Shown: one piece after another, positions 1-9,494 of the stretch | How positions within the stretch are numbered: the first letter of the stretch is position 1 | Layout: every line of letters starts with the position of its first letter | Assembly: GCA_021044545.1 (NCBI GenBank) | Contig: CP087990.1 | Location: forward strand, 558,001-622,000 | Direction: 5' to 3' | From: Comamonadaceae bacterium M7527 | GTDB lineage: Bacteria; Pseudomonadota; Gammaproteobacteria; Burkholderiales; Burkholderiaceae_C | Length of the DNA stretch: 64,000 bases | The notes under the pieces: model-generated | Database searches by the model: none | The model's input: the letters and a program-made list of their open reading frames with translations, nothing else | What the model was told of the DNA's origin: nothing | Program-made: the position numbers and the translations under genes

Positions 1-960
1 TGCGCGGCCATAGGCAAGATGGGTATTCCAGAAATGCGCCGCCGTGGTTATGACGCCGATTTGGCCACTGGCGCCATTGCGGCCGGCGGCACACTGGGCA
101 TTTTGATTCCGCCCAGCGTGACCATGATTTTGTATGGCATTGCCAGCGAAACGTCTATTGGTGCCTTGTTCATCGCGGGCATTGTGCCGGGTTTGCTGCT
201 GACCGGTTTGTTTATTGCGTGGGCCTTGTTGTTGAGCTGGAAACGGGGCAATGTTGCCGTGTTTGCAGGCCAAAGCTATACCCTGTTGCAACGCTTGGAG
301 CTCATGCCCAAGCTGCTGCCCTTGTTGCTGGTGATTGTGGGTGTTGTGTACTCACTGTACGGCGGTATTGCCACGCCATCCGAGGCGGCGGGCGTAGGTG
401 CTGCGCTGTGCCTGGTGATGGTGATTGTGATTTACCGCATGTGGACAGTGAAAGACTTGTGGCACATCATGCGAGACGCACTGCGCGAATCAGGCATGTT
501 GCTCATGATCATTGGCATGTCGGTGTTGTTTGGCTACGCCATGTCGTCTTCGTTGGTGACCCAAAGCGTTGCCACCGCTATTGCCGAGTTAGACGTTAAC
601 CGCTGGGTATTGTTGGGCTTTGTAAACGTGTTTTTGCTGGTGCTGGGCTGCTTTTTGCCACCAGCGGCCATTATTCTCATGACCACGCCCATCATCTTGC
701 CGGTCATCACCGCCGCTGGCTTTGATCCCGTGTGGTTTGGCGTGATGCTCACCATCAACATGGAGCTTGGCTTGATCACGCCGCCGGTTGGATTAAACCT
801 GTTCGTCATCAATGGCATCACGCCTGACGTGAAGCTCACCACCATTTTGCGCGGCGCATTTCCCTTCATGATGTGCATGGTTGTGGCCATGGTGTTGTTG
901 TGCCTTTTCCCTGGCATTGCCACCTGGCTGCCAAGTGTGTTGATGGGCTACGGAGGCTAG
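1..960 (+). CDS. dctM: TRAP transporter large permease (DctM family), 5' end outside window
   Basis: This is the large membrane subunit of a tripartite ATP-independent periplasmic transporter, which moves a dicarboxylate-type substrate across the inner membrane using an ion gradient. The frame is open from the first base, so the start is missing; about 319 C-terminal residues are present of the roughly 430 usual for the family. The visible part is a chain of hydrophobic helices with family hallmarks such as PEMRRRGYD near the beginning, GTLGILIPPS after it, and a late LGLITPPVGLNLFV stretch. Malonyl-CoA decarboxylase starts 2 bp after the stop and a malonyl-CoA synthetase follows, so malonate is the likely substrate, as in rhizobial TRAP-type malonate operons. 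The substrate is inferred from context only. Confidence 0.95.
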   Translation, partial: CAAIGKMGIPEMRRRGYDADLATGAIAAGGTLGILIPPSVTMILYGIASETSIGALFIAGIVPGLLLTGLFIAWALLLSWKRGNVAVFAGQSYTLLQRLELMPKLLPLLLVIVGVVYSLYGGIATPSEAAGVGAALCLVMVIVIYRMWTVKDLWHIMRDALRESGMLLMIIGMSVLFGYAMSSSLVTQSVATAIAELDVNRWVLLGFVNVFLLVLGCFLPPAAIILMTTPIILPVITAAGFDPVWFGVMLTINMELGLITPPVGLNLFVINGITPDVKLTTILRGAFPFMMCMVVAMVLLCLFPGIATWLPSVLMGYGG

Positions 961-962
961 GC

Positions 963-2246
963 ATGTTTGAAAAGCTGTGGGCCTTGGCCAAACAAGCGCA
1001 AGAGGACAGAGGCTTCAAGCAATTGGTACTGGCTTGCAAAGGTCTGCTGTCTGAGCGTGGCCAAGCCAATATGTATGCCTTGGCTGACGAAGTGGTGGCC
1101 GGTTGGGCAGCATTGCCCGCCAGCCGCTACGAGGCCTTTTTTGCGGTTTTGGCCACCGAGTTTGCGCCAGACGAGAAGCGGGTGGCCAAGGCCATTCAGG
1201 CCTATCTGGACAAGCCCAACCCAGACACGTTGGCACAACTGTCGAGCGCCAGTGAAGCGCCACGCCAAGAGCTGTTGCGTCGCATCAATAGAACAGGGCG
1301 GGGGACCGCCACGCTATTGGCCATGCGCGTAGCCTTGTTGAACTGCATGCGTACACGCCAAGGCCTAAACGTGGTGGACGCAGACTTTTTGCATTTGTTG
1401 TCGTCCTGGTTTAACCCGGGTTTTTTGCGCTTCGAGCCCGTCAGCTGGGACTCCAGCGCGGCTTTGCTTGAGAAAATCATTCACCACGAGGCAGTGCATG
1501 CCATAGACAGCTGGACGCATTTGCGCCGGCGTCTGCAAAGCGACAGGCGTTGCTATGCCTTTTTTCATCCACAGCTTGAGGGCGAGCCCCTGATATTTGT
1601 GGAAGTGGCGCTGACACACGAGATACCACCTGCCATTGCGCCGCTGATTGACATCAAGGGTGAGCCAGACACCAGCGCCAAGCCCAAGGTAGCGGTGTTT
1701 TACTCCATTAGCAACTGCCAGCCCGGCTTGCGCGGTGTGTCTTTGGGTAACTTTTTAATCAAGCGCGTGGCTGAGCACTTGGCCGCCGAGCTGCCCAGTC
1801 TCAAGACCTATTGCACCCTGTCCCCTGTGCCAGGTTTTGGCAAGTGGCTGGAACAAGCCGATGCCGACAGCCTGGCCGCACCGATTGCCGCGCAACTGCA
1901 ACTGGTGCGTAAGTGGCAGTCTGAGCACACACCGCTCACGCAAAGTGACATAGGCCTGATGCCGCAAGCGGCGCAAACTGCCTTGCAAAACCTGTGCGCG
2001 CACTGGCTTGTCAACGGCTCTCACCAGCATTTGAGTGATCCTGTTGCGCGCTTTCACCTGGACAACGGTGCACGCCTTGAGCAGGTGAATATTGCGGCCG
2101 ACTTGTCTAAAAAAGGCATCAAGCAGTCTTTGTCTGTGATGGTGAACTATGTATACGATTTAGACAAAGTAGAGGCCAGACACGAGTCATTTATGCAAGG
2201 TGTGGTGTCGCACTCGTCACACGTTAGTAAATACCTTAAAGCCTAA
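963..2246 (+). CDS. Malonyl-CoA decarboxylase
   Basis: The enzyme converts malonyl-CoA to acetyl-CoA and CO2. The 427-residue product matches the MCD family: an N-terminal helical region, then a GNAT-like catalytic region containing SISNCQPGLRGVSLGN, TLSPVPGF and, near the C terminus, RFHLDNGA and QSLSVMVNY, which include the conserved Ser and His positions of the family. An ORF extending further upstream is open, but that part lies inside dctM in another frame; the ATG at 963, 2 bp after the dctM stop, gives the normal family start (MFEKLWALAKQ). It sits between the TRAP permease and the malonyl-CoA synthetase, forming a malonate import, activation and decarboxylation operon. Confidence 0.93.
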   Translation: MFEKLWALAKQAQEDRGFKQLVLACKGLLSERGQANMYALADEVVAGWAALPASRYEAFFAVLATEFAPDEKRVAKAIQAYLDKPNPDTLAQLSSASEAPRQELLRRINRTGRGTATLLAMRVALLNCMRTRQGLNVVDADFLHLLSSWFNPGFLRFEPVSWDSSAALLEKIIHHEAVHAIDSWTHLRRRLQSDRRCYAFFHPQLEGEPLIFVEVALTHEIPPAIAPLIDIKGEPDTSAKPKVAVFYSISNCQPGLRGVSLGNFLIKRVAEHLAAELPSLKTYCTLSPVPGFGKWLEQADADSLAAPIAAQLQLVRKWQSEHTPLTQSDIGLMPQAAQTALQNLCAHWLVNGSHQHLSDPVARFHLDNGARLEQVNIAADLSKKGIKQSLSVMVNYVYDLDKVEARHESFMQGVVSHSSHVSKYLKA

Positions 2247-2256
2247 GCCTATTGTT

Positions 2257-3801
2257 ATGAGCAACTCCAATCACAATTTTTACACCCTGCTACGCCAGCA
2301 ATTCCCCAAAGACCTGACAAAGCCCGCCATTTACGACGAGGCCGGCATTTACTCATGGGCAGATTTGGAGCAGGGTTCGGCCATGATGGCCAACCTGTTA
2401 GAGGGCTTGAATTTGCCAGCCGCAAGCCGCATTGCCGTGCAAGTGGACAAGTCGGTAGAGGCCGTCATGTTGTACCTGGCCACATTGCGCACAGGCCATG
2501 TGTTTTTGCCACTCAATACCGCCTACCAAAGCGCCGAGGTGGGGTACTTTTTAGACAACGCCAAGCCCGCAGTGGTGGTGTGTAGCCCTGCCAATTTTGG
2601 CTGGGTGAGCAAGCTGGCGTTTCAAAATGGCGTCGCGACTGTGTTTACCCTTAGCGACCAGCGCAGTGGCAGTCTGCTTGAGCGTGCTGCCCACTGTGAC
2701 AGCAAACACACACCGGTTGGCGTTGCGGGCAATGACCTGGCCGTCATCATTTACACCAGTGGCACCACAGGGCGCAGCAAAGGCGCCATGCTCAGTCATG
2801 CCAATATTGCCAGCAACGCACAAACCCTCAAAACCTACTGGAACTGGCAGCCCAATGATGTGTTGCTGCACGCCTTGCCCATATTCCACGTACACGGTTT
2901 GTTCGTCGCGATTCATGGCGCCTTGCTCAACGGCAGCCCCATGATTTGGATGAAAAAGTTTGACCCGCAAGCCGCGCTGGCCCACATGCAGCAAGCCACT
3001 GTATTTATGGGCGTGCCCACGCTTTATGTGCGCATGCTTGGCCTGCCCGGGCTGAGCGCCAAGGCAGTTGCCAATATGCGCTTGTTTGTGTCTGGCTCAG
3101 CGCCCTTGTTGACGGACACATTTGAGGCGTGGCAACAGCGCACAGGCCACACTATTCTTGAGCGCTATGGCATGAGTGAAACCGTTATGCTCACCTCCAA
3201 TCCGTGCACACCAGACCAACGCCACAACGGCGCGTCCAAACGACTGGGCGGTACCGTGGGTTTTGCGTTGCCTGGCGTGGACTTGCGCGTGGTAGACGAT
3301 CAAGGCCAACTTCTTGGCGCCGGCGAGGTGGGCCACATACAAGTCAAAGGCCCCAGTGTGTTTGCAGGCTACTGGCAAATGCCCGAAAAAACTGCCGAAG
3401 AATTCACTGCCGACGGCTACTTTAAAACGGGCGACGTGGGCCTAGTCAGTGCCCAAGGCTACGTCACCATCGTAGGGCGCAATAAAGACTTGATCATCAG
3501 TGGCGGCTACAACGTGTACCCCGCTGAAATTGAGTCTGTCATCAACAACCTGCCTGGTGTGGCTGAAAGTGCCGTGGTGGGTGTGCCCCATCCAGACTTT
3601 GGCGAGGTGGGCGTTGCAGTCGTGGTGGCGGCTGGTGCGGCCAACGTAAACGGCACTGACTTGCTGGCCACACTAAAGCCCATGCTGGCCAACTTCAAGT
3701 TGCCCAAACACTGCGTCGTGGTGAATGAACTACCACGCAACACCATGGGTAAAGTGCAAAAGGCCTTGCTGCGCGAGCAATACGCCACGCAATTTGCCTG
3801 A
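2257..3801 (+). CDS. matB: Malonyl-CoA synthetase (acyl-adenylate-forming ligase)
   Basis: This ATP-dependent ligase activates malonate to malonyl-CoA through an acyl-adenylate. The 514-residue protein has the ANL-superfamily signature IIYTSGTTGRSKGAM (around residues 170-185), the ERYGMSET motif, the TGD motif (YFKTGDVG) and the C-terminal lysine region PRNTMGKVQK. An in-frame upstream start at 2200 lies inside the decarboxylase gene; ATG 2257, 10 bp after the decarboxylase stop, gives the normal family N terminus. Assignment to malonate rests on the adjacent malonyl-CoA decarboxylase and on overall resemblance to MatB, since the ANL fold alone would not separate it from other short acyl-CoA ligases. 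Confidence 0.9.
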   Translation: MSNSNHNFYTLLRQQFPKDLTKPAIYDEAGIYSWADLEQGSAMMANLLEGLNLPAASRIAVQVDKSVEAVMLYLATLRTGHVFLPLNTAYQSAEVGYFLDNAKPAVVVCSPANFGWVSKLAFQNGVATVFTLSDQRSGSLLERAAHCDSKHTPVGVAGNDLAVIIYTSGTTGRSKGAMLSHANIASNAQTLKTYWNWQPNDVLLHALPIFHVHGLFVAIHGALLNGSPMIWMKKFDPQAALAHMQQATVFMGVPTLYVRMLGLPGLSAKAVANMRLFVSGSAPLLTDTFEAWQQRTGHTILERYGMSETVMLTSNPCTPDQRHNGASKRLGGTVGFALPGVDLRVVDDQGQLLGAGEVGHIQVKGPSVFAGYWQMPEKTAEEFTADGYFKTGDVGLVSAQGYVTIVGRNKDLIISGGYNVYPAEIESVINNLPGVAESAVVGVPHPDFGEVGVAVVVAAGAANVNGTDLLATLKPMLANFKLPKHCVVVNELPRNTMGKVQKALLREQYATQFA

Positions 3802-3964
3802 GTAAGAGGCTCCTGTATCGCGCTGACGTGTGCAGGCATTGGCCCACGCGGGGCGATGCTGAGCTGCCAGCCACGTTGCGCCCAGCAAATAAGCGTGAGG
3901 GTCAAAGGGGCGGCTTACCGTATCATGACTGCAACCTGCGACCACACAACGCCCGGATTGCTTT

Positions 3965-5743
3965 ATGCCCCACGCCCATATCCCTTTGGCCTCGGTAGAC
4001 CAGATGCGCCAGCGCATTCGTCGCAGCAGCCAGCTTAAAGGCAGGCAAGCCTGCGACCACGACTTGGCACAAGTGCTGGCCTTGATTGGTGAGGGGCCTT
4101 ACAGGCGTGACTTGCTGATTGAGTACCTGCACCAGTTGAACGACGCGCACCTGGGCCTTCGTGACACGCATCTGGTGGCTTTGGCCAAGCTCATGCGCTT
4201 GCCCATGGCCGAGGTGTACGAGGTGGCCAGCTTCTACCACCACTTTGACGTGTTGCGCGACGATGCACAGCCAGCGGCCATCACCGTGCGCGTCTGCAAT
4301 GGCTTGAGCTGTAACTTGCAAGGTGCGCGAGACTTGTTGGACAAGTTGCCCACACTGTTGGGCCACGCGCATGCCCGTGTGGTGCAGGTGCCATGCGTAG
4401 GTCGTTGTGAACAAGCACCAGTGGCCGTCGTACACCAGAACCCCGTGGTGTTGGCAACCACCGACTCTGTGGTGCAAGCTGTGAACAGCGGCGCATTACA
4501 CCACCGCATAAGTGCGGGTGGCGCGCGCTTTGAGCCAGCCGATTTAACGTTGCAAAGCGTGAGCAAATCCACCGCGGACATAGCGCCCGCTTATGTAGAC
4601 ATGGCCACCTATGTTGCGCAAGGCGGCTACGCTTTGGCCGCATCACTTGACAATGCCGCAGCCGGGACGGGGGAGACCGCCTTGTCAGCCATGGAAAACG
4701 CTGGCCTGCGTGGTTTGGGCGGCGCTGGCTTTCCGGCAGGGCGCAAGTGGCGCATTGTGCGTGAGCAGGCCGCGCCCAAGCTGATGGCGGTCAACATCGA
4801 CGAAGGCGAGCCAGGCACCTTTAAAGACCGCACCTACCTGGAGCGTGACCCGCATCGGTTTCTAGAGGGTATGTTGGTCGCTGCCAAAGTGGTAGGCGTA
4901 GACGCTTGCTACTTGTACATACGAGACGAATACCACGGCGCGCGCGCGTTGTTGCAAGCCGAGTTGGCCAAGCTACAAGCCAACCCGCCGTGCGCCTTGC
5001 CGCACATAGAGTTGCGCCGAGGCGCTGGCGCCTATATTTGCGGCGAAGAGTCCGCCATGATTGAAAGCATAGAAGGCAAGCGCGGTGAGCCTCGCATGCG
5101 CCCGCCCTACATTGCGCAAGTGGGGCTGTTTGGTCGGCCCACTTTGGAACACAACTTTGAGACGCTTTACTGGGTGCGCGACATCGTGCAGCGTGGCGCA
5201 CAGTGGTTTAGCGGCTTTGGCCTCAATGGTCGTTCGGGCTTGCGCTCATTCAGCGTGAGCGGGCGCGTCAAACAGCCAGGTGTGAAGTTGGCGCCTGCTG
5301 GCATCAGCGTGCGCCAACTCATCAACGAGTATTGCGCCGGTATGCAAGACGGCCACCAGCTGTATGCCTACTTACCCGGCGGCGCGTCTGGCGGCATATT
5401 GCCAGAGCGCTTGGCCGACGTGCCACTGGACTTTGACACCTTGCAACCCTATGGCTGCTTTATTGGCTCAGCCGCCGTCATTGTGCTGAGCCAGCAGGAC
5501 TGCGCCAGAGACGCTGCACTCAACATGATGCAGTTTTTTGAGCATGAGAGTTGCGGTCAATGCACACCTTGCCGCGTGGGTACAAAAAAGGCCGCCACGC
5601 TGATGCAAGCGCAGGTGTGGGACAACGACACCTTGAACGATTTGGGCCAGGTCATGGTGGATGCGTCTATCTGTGGCCTTGGCCAAGCCGCGCCCAACCC
5701 CATGCGTTGTGTGCAGCAGTACTTTGCCCACGAGGTGTCTTGA
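3965..5743 (+). CDS. NAD-dependent formate dehydrogenase, fused gamma-beta (FdsG-FdsB) subunit
   Basis: A 592-residue fusion of the two electron-transfer subunits of soluble NAD-linked formate dehydrogenase. Residues 1-170 form a NuoE/FdsG-like thioredoxin-fold [2Fe-2S] domain with cysteines 111, 116, 144 and 148. Residues about 205-590 form a NuoF/FdsB-like module: the FMN/NAD loop GLRGLGGAGFP near 248-257, DEGEPGTFKDR near 279-289, the NAD-binding GAGAYICGEESA near 353-364, and the [4Fe-4S] cysteines 530, 533, 536 and 570. It passes electrons from the molybdenum subunit to NAD+. The fdsA gene starts on the base after this stop codon. In many relatives fdsG and fdsB are separate genes; here one frame covers both with no sign of an assembly join. 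Confidence 0.9.
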   Translation: MPHAHIPLASVDQMRQRIRRSSQLKGRQACDHDLAQVLALIGEGPYRRDLLIEYLHQLNDAHLGLRDTHLVALAKLMRLPMAEVYEVASFYHHFDVLRDDAQPAAITVRVCNGLSCNLQGARDLLDKLPTLLGHAHARVVQVPCVGRCEQAPVAVVHQNPVVLATTDSVVQAVNSGALHHRISAGGARFEPADLTLQSVSKSTADIAPAYVDMATYVAQGGYALAASLDNAAAGTGETALSAMENAGLRGLGGAGFPAGRKWRIVREQAAPKLMAVNIDEGEPGTFKDRTYLERDPHRFLEGMLVAAKVVGVDACYLYIRDEYHGARALLQAELAKLQANPPCALPHIELRRGAGAYICGEESAMIESIEGKRGEPRMRPPYIAQVGLFGRPTLEHNFETLYWVRDIVQRGAQWFSGFGLNGRSGLRSFSVSGRVKQPGVKLAPAGISVRQLINEYCAGMQDGHQLYAYLPGGASGGILPERLADVPLDFDTLQPYGCFIGSAAVIVLSQQDCARDAALNMMQFFEHESCGQCTPCRVGTKKAATLMQAQVWDNDTLNDLGQVMVDASICGLGQAAPNPMRCVQQYFAHEVS

Positions 5744-8629
5744 ATGAACGCGCCCCTAAAACTATCAGATTTGTCGCCCCAGGAAATTCACTTCACGCTG
5801 GATGGGCAACAGATCACGGCATTCGACGGCGAGAGTATTTTCAGCGCAGCCAGGCGCAACGGCATAGACATACCGCACCTGTGCTTTAAAGAGGGATACC
5901 GCGCAGACGGCAATTGCCGCGCTTGCGTGGTGGAAATTGACGGCGAGCGCACACTGGCGCCCAGTTGCTGCCGCACTGTAAGCGCAGGCATGCACGTGCA
6001 AGCCCACAGCGAACGCGCCCTTAAAAGCCAGCGCATGGTCCTGGAAATGCTCATGGCTGACATGCCAGAGCAGGGCTTTAAGTGGAACGACAAGCTGCCG
6101 GCCGCAGCAAACATACAGCAAGACAGCAGTCAACACGGTGAGCATGGTGAGCTAAGCCTGTGGGCCAACCGCTTGGGCGTTGACGTGCGCCCGGCTTTGC
6201 GCGCCACACAACGCGAAGCCATTGCGCCAGATCTGTCCCACCCAGCCATGGCGGTGAACCTGGATGCCTGTATTCAGTGCAACCGCTGCGTGCGCGCCTG
6301 CCGTGAAGAGCAGGTCAATGATGTTATTGGCATGGCCTACCGAGGCGCACAAGCGCAAATCGTGTTTGACCTGGGCGACGACCTGGGCGCCAGCTCTTGC
6401 GTGGCTTGCGGCGAGTGCGTGCAAGCTTGTCCTACTGGCGCCTTGATGCCCCAAACCCAAGTCGGCAGCCAAGCGGTAGACAGCCGGGTGGACTCGGTCT
6501 GCCCGTTTTGTGGTGTGGGCTGCCTGCTGACCTACAACGTCAAGGACAACCGCATCGTAAGTGTTGACGGGCGAGACGGCCCGGCCAACAAAAGCCGCTT
6601 GTGTGTAAAAGGGCGCTTTGGTTTTGACTACGCCCACAGCCCCCAACGCCTGACGGTGCCGCTGATTCGCAAACCCGGTGTGGCCAAAGACACCAACTTC
6701 GCGACCAGCCCAGCGCACTGGCAACAGGTGTTTAGAGAAGCCACCTGGGAGGAAGCCTTGGCCTTGGCTGGCACGCAGCTGTCAAACTTGCGCGATACCT
6801 ATGGCCCCAAGTCTCTGGCTGGTTTTGGCTCTGCCAAAGGCAGCAACGAAGAGGCGTATTTGTTTCAAAAACTCATACGCACGGGTTTTGGCTCCAACAA
6901 CGTAGACCATTGCACCCGCTTGTGTCATGCCTCCAGTGTGGCCGCCTTGTTAGAGGGTGTGGGCAGTGGCGCCGTGAGTAACCAGGTGAACGACGTAGAG
7001 CACGCCGAGCTGATACTGGTGATTGGCTCTAATCCAACTGCCAACCACCCTGTGGCGGCCACCTGGATGAAAAACGCGGCCAGGCGCGGCGCCAAGATTG
7101 TGTTGGCAGACCCGCGCATCACCGACATGGGCAAGCACGCTTGGCGCACCATGCAGTTCAAGCCAGACACCGATGTGGCCATGCTCAATGCGCTGATTCA
7201 TGTGGTGATAGAAGAGGGCTTGGTAGACCAGACCTTTGTGCGCGAGCGCACTGATAATTTTGAGGCGTTGCGTGACAACGTGGCTGGCTACAGCCCTGAG
7301 GCTATGGCGGCTGTTTGCGGTGTGTCTGCCCAGACCTTGCGCGAGGTGGCGCGCGCATTTGCCGCAGCCAAAAGCGCCATGATTTTGTGGGGCATGGGTG
7401 TTAGCCAGCACGTGCACGGCACCGACAACGCGCGCTGTTTGATTGCGCTGGCCAGCGTGACCGGGCAAGTCGGCAAGCCTGGCTCTGGTCTGCATCCGCT
7501 GCGCGGCCAAAACAATGTGCAAGGCGCCAGCGACGCAGGCCTGATCCCCATGATGTTTCCCAACTACCAGCGCGTAGACAACGCCAGTGCCCACGCGTGG
7601 TTTGAGCAGTTTTGGGATCACAAATTAGACGACACGCCTGGCTACACCGTGGTGGAAATCATGCAAAAGGCCTTGGCCGATGACAGCGACCCACACAAAG
7701 TGCGCGGCATGTACATCATGGGTGAGAACCCGGCCATGAGTGACCCCGACCTCAACCATGCCAGACAGGCGTTGGCCAGCATGTCGCATGTGGTGGTGCA
7801 GGATATTTTCATGACAGAAACGGCTTGGCTGGCAGACGTGGTGTTGCCTGCTACCGCCTGGCCCGAAAAAACAGGCACAGTCAGCAACACCGACCGCATG
7901 GTGCAGCTGGGCCAGCAGGCGGTCAGTCCGCCAGGCCAGGCCAGACCAGATTTGTGGATCATCCAGCAAATGGCCAAAGGCATGGGCCTGCAGTGGGACT
8001 ATGCGGGCGAGCATTGCGGCGTGGCCGCGGTTTACGAAGAAATGCGCCAGGCCATGCACACGGCTATTGCGGGCATTACCTGGGACAGGTTGCAACGTGA
8101 GTCCAGCGTGACCTACCCATGCTTGAGCGAGTCAGACCCCGGTACGCCTACGGTGTTTATCGATACATTTGCCACCGCCAATGGACGCGTGCAGCTGGTA
8201 CCGGCAGACATCATTCCGGCCAACGAGCGCCCTGATGGCGACTACCCCTTTGTACTGATCACGGGACGTCAGCTTGAGCATTGGCATACAGGCAGCATGA
8301 CGCGCAGGTCCTATGTATTGGACGCCATTGAGCCCGTGGCCACGGCCAGCATGTGCGGCGCGGATTTGCAGCGCTTGGGCGTGCAAGCCGGCGACGTGGT
8401 GACGGTGCGCTCACGCCGAGGTGCAGTGGTGTTGCAGGTGCGGCTAGACGACGGCACGCCCAGCGGCGCGGTGTTCATACCCTTTGCCTACGCAGAGGCG
8501 GCGGCCAACCTGCTGACCAATGCCGCGCTGGATCCATTTGGAAAAATACCGGAGTTCAAGTACTGCGCCGTTGCTGTTTACGCAGGTGGTGATTTGTCGC
8601 CTAAAAACGGCTACAGCAAAGGCGTTTGA
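5744..8629 (+). CDS. fdsA: Formate dehydrogenase catalytic (alpha) subunit, molybdopterin and Fe-S binding
   Basis: This 961-residue subunit oxidises formate to CO2. From the N terminus it has a [2Fe-2S] ferredoxin domain (C47, C58, C61, C75/76), a second cluster region, two ferredoxin-like [4Fe-4S] motifs (CIQCNRCVRAC near 176-186 and CVACGECVQAC near 219-229), and a molybdopterin oxidoreductase domain opening with CPFCGVGC at 253-260. The molybdenum ligand is Cys394 followed by His395, so this is a cysteine rather than a selenocysteine enzyme. A molybdopterin dinucleotide-binding domain closes the protein. It abuts the fused gamma-beta gene with no spacer, so the two are surely co-transcribed. 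The usual fdsC/fdhD and fdsD genes do not follow in this window. Confidence 0.95.
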   Translation: MNAPLKLSDLSPQEIHFTLDGQQITAFDGESIFSAARRNGIDIPHLCFKEGYRADGNCRACVVEIDGERTLAPSCCRTVSAGMHVQAHSERALKSQRMVLEMLMADMPEQGFKWNDKLPAAANIQQDSSQHGEHGELSLWANRLGVDVRPALRATQREAIAPDLSHPAMAVNLDACIQCNRCVRACREEQVNDVIGMAYRGAQAQIVFDLGDDLGASSCVACGECVQACPTGALMPQTQVGSQAVDSRVDSVCPFCGVGCLLTYNVKDNRIVSVDGRDGPANKSRLCVKGRFGFDYAHSPQRLTVPLIRKPGVAKDTNFATSPAHWQQVFREATWEEALALAGTQLSNLRDTYGPKSLAGFGSAKGSNEEAYLFQKLIRTGFGSNNVDHCTRLCHASSVAALLEGVGSGAVSNQVNDVEHAELILVIGSNPTANHPVAATWMKNAARRGAKIVLADPRITDMGKHAWRTMQFKPDTDVAMLNALIHVVIEEGLVDQTFVRERTDNFEALRDNVAGYSPEAMAAVCGVSAQTLREVARAFAAAKSAMILWGMGVSQHVHGTDNARCLIALASVTGQVGKPGSGLHPLRGQNNVQGASDAGLIPMMFPNYQRVDNASAHAWFEQFWDHKLDDTPGYTVVEIMQKALADDSDPHKVRGMYIMGENPAMSDPDLNHARQALASMSHVVVQDIFMTETAWLADVVLPATAWPEKTGTVSNTDRMVQLGQQAVSPPGQARPDLWIIQQMAKGMGLQWDYAGEHCGVAAVYEEMRQAMHTAIAGITWDRLQRESSVTYPCLSESDPGTPTVFIDTFATANGRVQLVPADIIPANERPDGDYPFVLITGRQLEHWHTGSMTRRSYVLDAIEPVATASMCGADLQRLGVQAGDVVTVRSRRGAVVLQVRLDDGTPSGAVFIPFAYAEAAANLLTNAALDPFGKIPEFKYCAVAVYAGGDLSPKNGYSKGV

Positions 8630-8698
8630 TAACTAGCCTTGGGTTGCAAAGCCTATTGCGGGGCTATTGAGGGACTATCTTGAGGGGCTGTTGCGTGA

Positions 8699-9346
8699 CT
8701 ATTGGGCCAGCAGCTCGCGCAAACGCTTGGTCACTTCTTGCGCTGTATGCGCAGACATGCGCTCACGCAGTTGGGCGGCGGCGGCTTTGGTGCGTTCCTG
8801 GCGCTGTATGTCATGTAGCTGTGCATACAGTTCACGTTTGGTCTGTGTCAGATGCGCATCTGTTTGGGCCAACTGGACCAGTAAACGCTCACGTGCTTGC
8901 ATGGTCTCTTGCAAGTCGGCTATCCGGTTTGCCACGTCGTCCCAAGACAACTCACCCGCCTCCTCGGCGTATTGGTCAAGTGGGGCAAATAGTTCAGGCA
9001 AGCGCTGGCTTAGTGTTTCCAGACTGGCGTGTGCCATGTCATGCACGCCAAAGTGGTCGGGCGAGCGTGCAGCCTGTTCTAACCAACTGTCCAGCTGCGC
9101 TCGCTCTGCACTGTTAGCACTGCCAGCACTGTTTGCAATGTTGTCAGCAGTGTCGCTGTCATCGACGGATGCAGGCGATGCAGCGGCTTGTACCGGCATG
9201 GGTATCACTTTGGCCGCTGTTGGCTGCTGTGTAACGGCTGCGGTGTCGTCGTCTGTGCTGGTGTAGTCAATGGGGCTCCAGCCCTTGCCTGGGTTGTACT
9301 TGAGCAGCGTGCTGGCGTAGTCGGTTTGTATTTTTTCTTTTGACAT
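8699..9346 (-). CDS. Hypothetical protein with C-terminal coiled coil
   Basis: I do not recognise this 215-residue protein. The N terminus (MSKEKIQTDYASTLLKYNPGK) is polar and has no signal peptide or membrane segment. A low-complexity Ala/Asp/Ser region around residues 30-75 follows. Residues about 130-215 are strongly charged with regular hydrophobic spacing and are predicted by eye to form a long helix or coiled coil. It is transcribed away from the aldehyde dehydrogenase and converges on the formate dehydrogenase gene. The codon usage resembles its neighbours and the reading frame is clean, so it is probably a real gene. Confidence 0.7.
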   Translation of the reverse strand: MSKEKIQTDYASTLLKYNPGKGWSPIDYTSTDDDTAAVTQQPTAAKVIPMPVQAAASPASVDDSDTADNIANSAGSANSAERAQLDSWLEQAARSPDHFGVHDMAHASLETLSQRLPELFAPLDQYAEEAGELSWDDVANRIADLQETMQARERLLVQLAQTDAHLTQTKRELYAQLHDIQRQERTKAAAAQLRERMSAHTAQEVTKRLRELLAQ

Positions 9347-9494
9347 GCAACATCCTAATTTGATTGCTAGGGGTGATATCGAATCTAATTATTTAATTGT
9401 TGATTGTATGTGCTTGTTTTATCGCGTGTCTAGTGCCTGTTGTTATGTGCATCAAAGATGACAGCGCGGGTGTTTGAATGCAGGTAACATAGCA

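Noticed and set aside
873..962. Upstream extension of the malonyl-CoA decarboxylase frame
   Set aside because: The extra 30 codons lie inside dctM and do not match the family; ATG 963 fits.
6152..6724. Minus-strand ORF of about 190 residues within fdsA
   Set aside because: It lies wholly inside a conserved gene and its residues (many His, Ala, Val) look like an antisense shadow.
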